A DNA stretch of 6,203 nt, taken from positions 1 through 6,203 of the forward strand of contig CAMVYG010000136.1 of assembly GCA_947171615.1 (NCBI GenBank). Direction: 5' to 3'. Shown here piece by piece: positions 1 through 4,480 of the stretch. Made by a program: the position numbers and the translations under genes. The stretch comes from an uncultured Clostridia bacterium. Lineage in GTDB: Bacteria > Bacillota > Clostridia > Oscillospirales > Acutalibacteraceae. The notes beneath the pieces were generated by a model, which was not told the origin of the DNA, did not search any database, and was given only the letters and a program-made list of their open reading frames with translations. Each line of letters begins with the position of its first letter. The first letter of the stretch is position 1.

Positions 1-2
1 GG

Positions 3-914
3 GTAAGCGTTTTCGCCCGCAGGGAAGTTTCCTTGCCGGACTGTGAGGTTATAACCGGAGACCGGCACGACAGAGAGGCGTTTGTGAAAAAAATGCGGGA
101 AGGGCGGTACGACTGCGCCATCGACCTTGCCGGATTTACCCGTGAAGACGCAGAAGACGATGCGGCCGCGTTTGCAGATGTGCAGCAGATGATCTTCTGT
201 TCTACCGGCGCCGTCTATGGGCGGCTGCATGCCAGCGAGCTGCCCATTCGCGAAAACTACAGAGCGGGAGAACTGAACTGGTCCTATGGCGTCAACAAAC
301 GGGCGGCTGAAGATACCCTGATGGAGAGGTATTACGCATCCGGCTTCCCCGTCACCGTTCTTCGCCCTTCCATCACATATGGACGCGGAAACGGCCTTAC
401 CCGCCAGCTGGGGGGCGACAACAGCTGGCTGGGGCGCATTCGCAGGGGGCTTCCCATTTTAACGGGAGATCCCTGCATCGTGCGGAATTTCCTCCATGCC
501 GACGACGCTGCCCGCGCATTCGCCGGGGCGCTGGAGCATGATATCTGCATCGGGCAGCAGTACAACCTGGTAGGCCTGCACCCCCGCAGCTGGGAGGAAT
601 ACCACAAAGCGGCAATGCGGGCTCTGGGAACGGAAGTGGAATTGGTGGAAATGCCCCTTGCCACCCTTCTTGCACTGCAAAACGAGGAATTTCAGATCGG
701 CGAAACCATTCTGGAAAGCTTTCGCTATAACGGCTTTTACTCCGGCGAAAAACTGGCCAGAGATATTCCGGAATTTCAGGAAACGATCCCCTTGGAAAAA
801 GGCATGGCAATGGCCATCGAAAGCCTTGACCGCCGGGGGTTGATCCCAGAGGTGACGGAGCCCTCCTATGAAGATCGATTGATCGCACTGCAAAAGAGCA
901 TTGGCGTAAAGTAA
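3..914 (+). CDS. NAD(P)-dependent epimerase/dehydratase (extended SDR family), 5' end cut by window edge
   Basis: The reading frame is open to the left edge (first full codon at 3), so the TTG at 33 is not a credible start. About 303 residues are visible. The glycine-rich Rossmann turn expected some 25-30 residues further upstream lies outside the window. Numbered from the first visible residue, it has the end of the second Rossmann strand (VSVFARR, 2-7), the STGAVYG serine region (67-73), the catalytic YxxxK as YGVNK (Y95, K99), the LRPSITYG segment (about 120-127) and FLHADDAARAF (about 163-173). These are typical of extended SDRs that epimerise, dehydrate or reduce nucleotide-linked or free sugars. 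Substrate and cofactor preference cannot be told. It is followed 44 bases later by the M20 peptidase gene on the same strand, so it is probably part of the same operon. The family call is firm; the exact reaction is unknown. Confidence 0.9.
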   Translation, partial: VSVFARREVSLPDCEVITGDRHDREAFVKKMREGRYDCAIDLAGFTREDAEDDAAAFADVQQMIFCSTGAVYGRLHASELPIRENYRAGELNWSYGVNKRAAEDTLMERYYASGFPVTVLRPSITYGRGNGLTRQLGGDNSWLGRIRRGLPILTGDPCIVRNFLHADDAARAFAGALEHDICIGQQYNLVGLHPRSWEEYHKAAMRALGTEVELVEMPLATLLALQNEEFQIGETILESFRYNGFYSGEKLARDIPEFQETIPLEKGMAMAIESLDRRGLIPEVTEPSYEDRLIALQKSIGVK

Positions 915-918
915 AGCG

Positions 919-938
919 GGACCCGGAAATCCCGGTCC
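919..938 (+). repeat. Small intergenic hairpin upstream of the M20 gene
   Basis: GGACC (919-923) pairs with GGTCC (934-938). A C/C mismatch follows, then two more G-C pairs close the AAAT loop. An alternative CCGG/CCGG pairing also exists within it. No T-run follows, so it is not a standard terminator; it may be an mRNA-processing or stability element between two operon genes. The sequence resembles the hairpin in the next gap. Confidence 0.4.
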
Positions 939-941
939 GGC

Positions 942-948
942 AAAGGAG
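942..948 (+). promoter_or_regulatory. Ribosome binding site for the M20 peptidase
   Basis: AAAGGAG sits 10 bases before the ATG at 959. It is a near-consensus Shine-Dalgarno sequence and supports that start. Confidence 0.8.
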
Positions 949-958
949 ATAGGAAGTT

Positions 959-2431
959 ATGTTGAAAAAGGTCACAACGCAGCCCGGAACAGCAGAGCAC
1001 ATTCTGGTGGAGAGCTTTGCAGCCTGGCTGGAAGAGAACCGCCAGGCCTTCACGGAAGATCTTGTGCGGCTGGTACGCATTCGCAGCGTAGGCGCGCCGG
1101 GCGAGGGCGGCTATCCCTTTGGCATTGGCTGCGCCCGCTGTCTGGAAGCGGCGCTGGATATTGCCGAAAGGCTGGGTCTGCGGGTGGAAAACAACGAATA
1201 TTACTGCGGAAGCGCCATTCTGGACGGAGAATGCAAGGAAGAGATCGGCATTGTAGGCCATTTAGACGTTGTAACGGAAGGCAATGGCTGGCACTGGCCT
1301 CCCTTTGAAGGTACTGTGATAGACGGCCATGTGATCGGACGGGGCGCTTCTGATGACAAGGGCGCGGTAGTCATGGCCCTTTATGCCCTGAAATATTTGA
1401 AGGATCAGGGCATCAAACCGAAATGGACCATTCGCGTACTGATGGGCTGCAACGAGGAAAGCGGCATGGAGGATGTGCTGTACTATAAAACCCATTATAC
1501 CCCGCCTATGCTTTCCCTGTGCTGTGATACAGGCTTTCCGTTCCACTACGGCGAAAAAGGGCGTTACACCGCTAAGCTCCGCACCGTGCTGAACGACAGC
1601 GATGTGTGCGATCTTTCCGGCGGTACCTCTCCCGGGACCATTGCGGATGAAGCCCATATCGTTCTGAAGGGAACCGCTGCCGAAAAAGCCCTCTCTGCCC
1701 AGCTTCCAGACGCCACGGTCACGCAGAGTCCAAACGGCTGCGTCACCGTAACCGCCACAGGCCGGGCCGGGCATACCGCTTTTCCGGAGGGCACCGTTAA
1801 CGCCATTCAGAAGCTGGCTAAAGCGGTGTGCGATTCCGGGATCGTCTGCGGCGAAACTCGGACAAAGCTGGGCTTTCTGGCAGACGCTTTCGCAGATTAC
1901 TACGGAGCGGGACTGAACATCGCTTTTGAAGACGAGCCCTCCGGGAAGCTGACCCACGCCGGGGGGATGCTGCGCATGGAAAACGGCCGGCTGGAACAAA
2001 CCCTGAATATCCGGTATCCTGTTACCATGCCGGATGCAGAGGCGCTGCGCCGGCGTATTCATCAGGCCTGTGAGACCGCAGGGTGGCAGGTATGTGACGA
2101 AAGCGAAAACAAACCCTTTTACATTTCCAGGGATCTGCCTGTCCTGCGCCTGTTGGACAGCTCCTGCAGAGAATTTCTTGACCTGGGCGATGATGTGCCC
2201 TTTGTCATGCGCGGCGGCACCCACTGCGGCAAGTTCCCCAACACAGTGGGATACGGCCCCTATTTGCAGTCCACCCCCGAGCGGGAGGCAAAAAAGAAAT
2301 TCGGCGGAGCTCACGGGGCAGACGAAGCTGTACGCCTGGACGAATTGTTTGACGCTGTATGCGTCTACGCGGTGACCCTGGTGCGCTTAGGCAGCTTTTC
2401 CAAACAGGAGATCACCGGTGAGACCGAATAA
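959..2431 (+). CDS. M20-family metallodipeptidase (PepV/Sapep-like)
   Basis: This 490-residue protein fits the size of PepV/Sapep dipeptidases, two-metal cytosolic enzymes that release amino acids from dipeptides, including unusual ones. All M20 active-site elements are visible in order. The first metal His and its partner Asp are in GHLDVV (H101, D103). The bridging Asp is in GRGASDDKG (D132). The general base and metal Glu are in NEESG (E166, E167). A metal Asp is in CCDTGFPF (D190), and the last metal His is in AHGADEAVRLDEL (H452). The long insert between about 200 and 400 fits the lid/dimerisation region of this subfamily, and RGGTHCGKFPN fits the PepV substrate-side GGT motif. There is no signal peptide, so it should be cytosolic. 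The start is set by AAAGGAG at 942-948. The gene lies between a sugar epimerase and a sugar isomerase gene, which hints at a peptide-sugar or amino-sugar substrate, but that is inference. It is apparently intact. Confidence 0.93.
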   Translation: MLKKVTTQPGTAEHILVESFAAWLEENRQAFTEDLVRLVRIRSVGAPGEGGYPFGIGCARCLEAALDIAERLGLRVENNEYYCGSAILDGECKEEIGIVGHLDVVTEGNGWHWPPFEGTVIDGHVIGRGASDDKGAVVMALYALKYLKDQGIKPKWTIRVLMGCNEESGMEDVLYYKTHYTPPMLSLCCDTGFPFHYGEKGRYTAKLRTVLNDSDVCDLSGGTSPGTIADEAHIVLKGTAAEKALSAQLPDATVTQSPNGCVTVTATGRAGHTAFPEGTVNAIQKLAKAVCDSGIVCGETRTKLGFLADAFADYYGAGLNIAFEDEPSGKLTHAGGMLRMENGRLEQTLNIRYPVTMPDAEALRRRIHQACETAGWQVCDESENKPFYISRDLPVLRLLDSSCREFLDLGDDVPFVMRGGTHCGKFPNTVGYGPYLQSTPEREAKKKFGGAHGADEAVRLDELFDAVCVYAVTLVRLGSFSKQEITGETE

Positions 2432-2440
2432 AAAAGCAAC

Positions 2441-2455
2441 CCGCGGAAATTGCGG
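2441..2455 (+). repeat. Small intergenic hairpin upstream of the sugar isomerase
   Basis: CCGC (2441-2444) pairs with GCGG (2452-2455) around GGAAATT; two G-T wobbles can extend the stem inward. It lies between the M20 stop and the next ribosome binding site and resembles the 919-938 element in sequence and placement. It has no T-run, so it is unlikely to stop transcription. Confidence 0.35.
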
Positions 2456-2464
2456 ACCGGACAG

Positions 2465-2472
2465 AAAAGGAG
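2465..2472 (+). promoter_or_regulatory. Ribosome binding site that decides the isomerase start
   Basis: AAAAGGAG ends 10 bases before the ATG at 2483, the same spacing as in the preceding gene. An in-frame ATG at 2450 lies upstream of this site and has no comparable motif in front of it, so 2483 is the better start. Confidence 0.8.
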
Positions 2473-2482
2473 CGATAGCCGG

Positions 2483-3265
2483 ATGGACAAAACAGACAAT
2501 ATTGGCCTTGCAATGTATACGATCCACACAAGCGCAGCGCAGGATATCTGCGCAGCCTTTGAGCAGATCGCAGCCATGGGGTATCACGGAATTGAGTTTT
2601 TCGGCCCATTGCCGCTGTTTGATAAGGCACAGGTGCGCAGGGCGTTGAGCAGCTCCGGCCTTACGCTTACCGGCTGGCACGTGGACTGGAAGGATCTCCA
2701 GCCGGACACGCTGGGGGCCACCGCCGACTATTTGAACGAAACAGGCTGCCCGCTGGCGGTGGTGCAGTGCCTGGGTGGAAAGTGGGGCGCCGCCCACACG
2801 CCGGAACAGGAATGCGAAGATATTTGGAAACGGCATATCCAGTGGATCAACAGCACGGCGGAGTCTCTGGCAAGGCAGGGGCTGCGCACCGGCTATCACA
2901 ACCACGAGCATGAATTCATGCTCCATTACGGCGGCAAGCCCCTGTTCGACTATTTCTTTGACGCCGTTCATCCGGATATTGTGATGGAGTTTGACAGCGG
3001 TAATTGTATCGAGGGCGGAGACGATCCCATCCGTGTGCTGGAAAAGTACCGATCCCGTCCGATGATTTTACACCTGAAGCCCTATTCCCTGCAAAACGGG
3101 TTTCACACCGTCCTGGGCGCGCCGGACGACGCCAACGATTGGGCGGCTATTCTCGCGCCGGACAGATATAACTTTGAATGGCGGCTGGTGGAAAGCGAAT
3201 GCGCCACATTGCCGGAAATGGAAAACGCACGGCTCTGCATGGAAGGTCTGCGGACTTATCTATGA
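2483..3265 (+). CDS. Sugar phosphate isomerase/epimerase (TIM-barrel, AP endonuclease 2-like)
   Basis: This 260-residue protein has the usual length of the xylose-isomerase-like TIM-barrel family (IolE, IolI and related sugar epimerases/isomerases), which use a divalent metal to move a keto group or epimerise sugars. The visible elements follow the barrel: GYHGIEFFG (33-41, strand-end Glu38), GYHNHEHEF (137-145), EFDSGNCIEGG (169-179, Asp171), ILHLKPY (195-201, His197) and the closing WRLVESE (233-239, Glu237). The E144, D171, H197 and E237 positions match the Glu-Asp-His-Glu metal set known in this family; this is a motif match, not a structural alignment. The start at 2483 follows AAAAGGAG and drops 11 residues (MRTGQKRSDSR) that look non-conserved. 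It is cytosolic, with no signal peptide. The stop TGA overlaps an ATG (ATGA at 3262-3265). Neighbours suggest sugar catabolism; the true substrate is unknown. Confidence 0.9.
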   Translation: MDKTDNIGLAMYTIHTSAAQDICAAFEQIAAMGYHGIEFFGPLPLFDKAQVRRALSSSGLTLTGWHVDWKDLQPDTLGATADYLNETGCPLAVVQCLGGKWGAAHTPEQECEDIWKRHIQWINSTAESLARQGLRTGYHNHEHEFMLHYGGKPLFDYFFDAVHPDIVMEFDSGNCIEGGDDPIRVLEKYRSRPMILHLKPYSLQNGFHTVLGAPDDANDWAAILAPDRYNFEWRLVESECATLPEMENARLCMEGLRTYL

Positions 3266-3279
3266 TAAAAACAGTACGA

Positions 3280-3296
3280 CGCAGAAACGCTCTGCG
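3280..3296 (+). repeat. Leader hairpin A (6-bp stem)
   Basis: CGCAGA (3280-3285) pairs perfectly with TCTGCG (3291-3296) around the loop AACGC. Its right arm shares 3294-3296 with the left arm of the next stem, so the two cannot both form fully. Confidence 0.4.
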
Positions 3297-3331
3297 GCAA
3301 AGCAAGCTTTGGGAGCTTCTGTTTTTGCCGC
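3294..3331 (+). repeat. Leader hairpin B (8-bp outer stem with inner stem)
   Basis: GCGGCAAA (3294-3301) pairs perfectly with TTTGCCGC (3324-3331). Inside it, AAGCT (3304-3308) pairs with AGCTT (3314-3318) around TTGGG. A T-run (3322-3326) follows the inner stem, so the inner stem alone is a weak terminator-like element; the same T-run contributes to the outer stem. Confidence 0.45.
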
Positions 3332-3336
3332 CGCAA

Positions 3337-3358
3337 GATGATTTTTCAGAAAATCATC
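3337..3358 (+). repeat. Leader hairpin C (perfect 9-bp stem, TCAG loop)
   Basis: GATGATTTT (3337-3345) and AAAATCATC (3350-3358) are exact reverse complements around the four-base loop TCAG. It is followed by CGGACA and then the purine-rich AAGGAAAGG. There is no T-run after the right arm, so it is not a standard terminator. Confidence 0.5.
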
Positions 3359-3397
3359 CGGACAATTTCCAAGGAAAGGATGCATTTTGCAGGTAAT

Positions 3398-3411
3398 TTT
3401 TGCCGGCAAAA
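3398..3411. promoter_or_regulatory. 14-bp perfect palindrome, candidate operator
   Basis: TTTTGCCGGCAAAA is an exact palindrome 15 bases before the kinase ATG. A perfect palindrome with a central CG is the usual form of LacI-type operators, so a DNA-binding site is plausible; its centre is too tight to make a good RNA hairpin. The core recurs in the arms of hairpin B (CGGCAAA at 3295-3301, TTTTTGCCG at 3322-3330). No candidate regulator gene is in the window. Confidence 0.4.
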
Positions 3412-3426
3412 GCTATGGTCATAAAG

Positions 3427-4383
3427 ATGAAAACATATCTTGGTATGGATTTTGGCGGCACAAAGCTGTTGATCGGCGAGGTGGACTCAGAAGGAACCGT
3501 ATTGCGCAGCAAACGCTATGCCACGGGATTTACCCGGCAGGCTGATGCTGTTCAGGCTCTTTTATCAGCGGTGCGCGATTACAGAGACAATGTAGGATTT
3601 ATCGGGGAGCTGGCAGCGGCAGGCGTGGGCATTGTGGGGATCGTGGACAACGCCCGGGGCCAGTGGATCTCCATCGGCCATGATCCCGAAGGGCCGCCGG
3701 TGCCCTTGGCGCAGATGATCTCAGAAGAGCTGGGGGTACCCTGCGGCATTGATAACGATGTGCGCAGCTCCACAACGGCGGAACTGCTGCTGGGACAGGG
3801 ACGCTATTCTCAAAACTTCATTTATCTGAACGTAGGCACCGGCCTTGCGGCAGGTTTTGTGGTCGGCGGCAAACTTTTGCGCGGCGCTCATGTAAATGCC
3901 GGTGAGATCGGACATATGGTGGTGGATCTTTCTGACGGTACCCCCTGCGTCTGCGGACGGTTCGGCTGTGTGGAAAATGTCGTGTCCGGCATTGGATTTA
4001 CAAGGCAGGCCCAGCTCCATGGATTGCAGGAGCTGATGACGCAGGCAGGTGGACGTGTAGACGCATGCCTCCTGATGGACCGTGCCGAGGCCGGAGATAA
4101 GGACTGTTTGGAAATCATCAATTCCGGCGCTCATGCGCTGGCGTGCCTGATCATGAACCTGGTGCGTGTAACCGATCCGGACACCATCATTTACGGCGGC
4201 GGTATTTTAAGCGATGAACGCTTTCTGCGCAAGGTAGAGCAGGGCTTAGACCCCAGCACAATGCGCGGGATACCGGGAGGCCTCACGGCTTCCAGCTTTA
4301 ACCCCCGTTATGCGGGTCTGCTGGGAGCGGCCAGCCTCGGTATGGTAAAGATGCGCCCCAGGTCTCTGGAAGCCACGGCGTAA
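3427..4383 (+). CDS. ROK-family sugar kinase
   Basis: This 318-residue protein phosphorylates a hexose or amino sugar with ATP, judging by family. Visible elements are the N-terminal phosphate loop DFGGTK (8-13), the catalytic-base segment IDNDVRSS (Asp111), the second nucleotide loop NVGTGLAAG (135-143), AGEIGH (158-163), and the zinc motif with His163 and CVCGRFGC (Cys174, Cys176, Cys181) leading into ENVVSG (Glu183). A C-terminal YGGGI adenosine-side motif follows. There is no N-terminal helix-turn-helix, so it is a kinase and not a ROK repressor. The NLPGW-type sugar-side segment of glucokinases is not recognisable (GHDPEGPP at 84-91 is in its place), so glucose is not assured; GlcNAc, ManNAc or another sugar is possible. 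Start 3427 gives the typical short lead before the loop. In-frame ATG 3415 and TTG 3400 are alternatives, after an in-frame TAA at 3394. None has a strong ribosome binding site. Confidence 0.92.
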   Translation: MKTYLGMDFGGTKLLIGEVDSEGTVLRSKRYATGFTRQADAVQALLSAVRDYRDNVGFIGELAAAGVGIVGIVDNARGQWISIGHDPEGPPVPLAQMISEELGVPCGIDNDVRSSTTAELLLGQGRYSQNFIYLNVGTGLAAGFVVGGKLLRGAHVNAGEIGHMVVDLSDGTPCVCGRFGCVENVVSGIGFTRQAQLHGLQELMTQAGGRVDACLLMDRAEAGDKDCLEIINSGAHALACLIMNLVRVTDPDTIIYGGGILSDERFLRKVEQGLDPSTMRGIPGGLTASSFNPRYAGLLGAASLGMVKMRPRSLEATA

Positions 4384-4438
4384 AGATAATAATCCGTTTT
4401 GACTTTCTAAACCGCCAAGATACCCATTCCAGACAGAA

Positions 4439-4479
4439 CAGCAGCTCACCGGAGCTATTCCGGTGAGCTGCTGCTTTTT
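4439..4479. terminator. Strong intrinsic terminator between convergent genes
   Basis: A perfect 15-bp stem (4439-4453 with 4459-4473) with a five-base loop GCTAT is followed on the + strand by C and TTTTT (4475-4479). It lies 55 bases after the kinase stop and ends the + strand operon. On the - strand the stem starts right after the GH3 stop, but the tract beyond it is only TTCTGTCT, so termination in that direction should be weaker though plausible. Confidence 0.9.
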
Positions 4480-4480
4480 C

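Larger units (their letters stand above)
3266..3426 (+). promoter_or_regulatory. Structured 161-base leader upstream of the ROK kinase
   Basis: This is the longest gap of the operon and is dense in inverted repeats: 3280-3296, 3294-3331, 3337-3358 and 3398-3411. A purine-rich AAGGAAAGG lies at 3371-3379. No convincing -35/-10 pair was found. The kinase ATG at 3427 has no good Shine-Dalgarno sequence of its own. The layout would suit an RNA-level control region or an operator-bearing leader, but it matches no riboswitch class I recognise. Confidence 0.4.

Noticed and set aside
33..914. TTG at 33 as the start of the epimerase
   Set aside because: The frame stays open to position 3 with SDR-like sequence (VSVFARRE), and the Rossmann glycine motif is missing, so the gene begins left of the window.
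1262..2314. Long antisense frame of 350 codons on the - strand over the M20 gene
   Set aside because: It lies entirely opposite a gene with complete M20 active-site motifs, and shows no domain of its own; a GC-rich codon shadow.
2450..2482. ATG at 2450 as isomerase start
   Set aside because: It precedes the AAAAGGAG site and adds 11 unconserved residues; 2483 has the ribosome site at 10 bases.
3294..3331. Hairpin B as a true transcription terminator after the isomerase
   Set aside because: The inner stem is only 5 bp with AT pairs, and the T-run is part of the outer stem, so termination would be weak at best; kept only as a possible regulated structure.
4396..4425. TTGACT at about 4399 as a promoter -35 on the + strand
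   Set aside because: No matching -10 at 16-18 bases, and a terminator follows within 40 bases.
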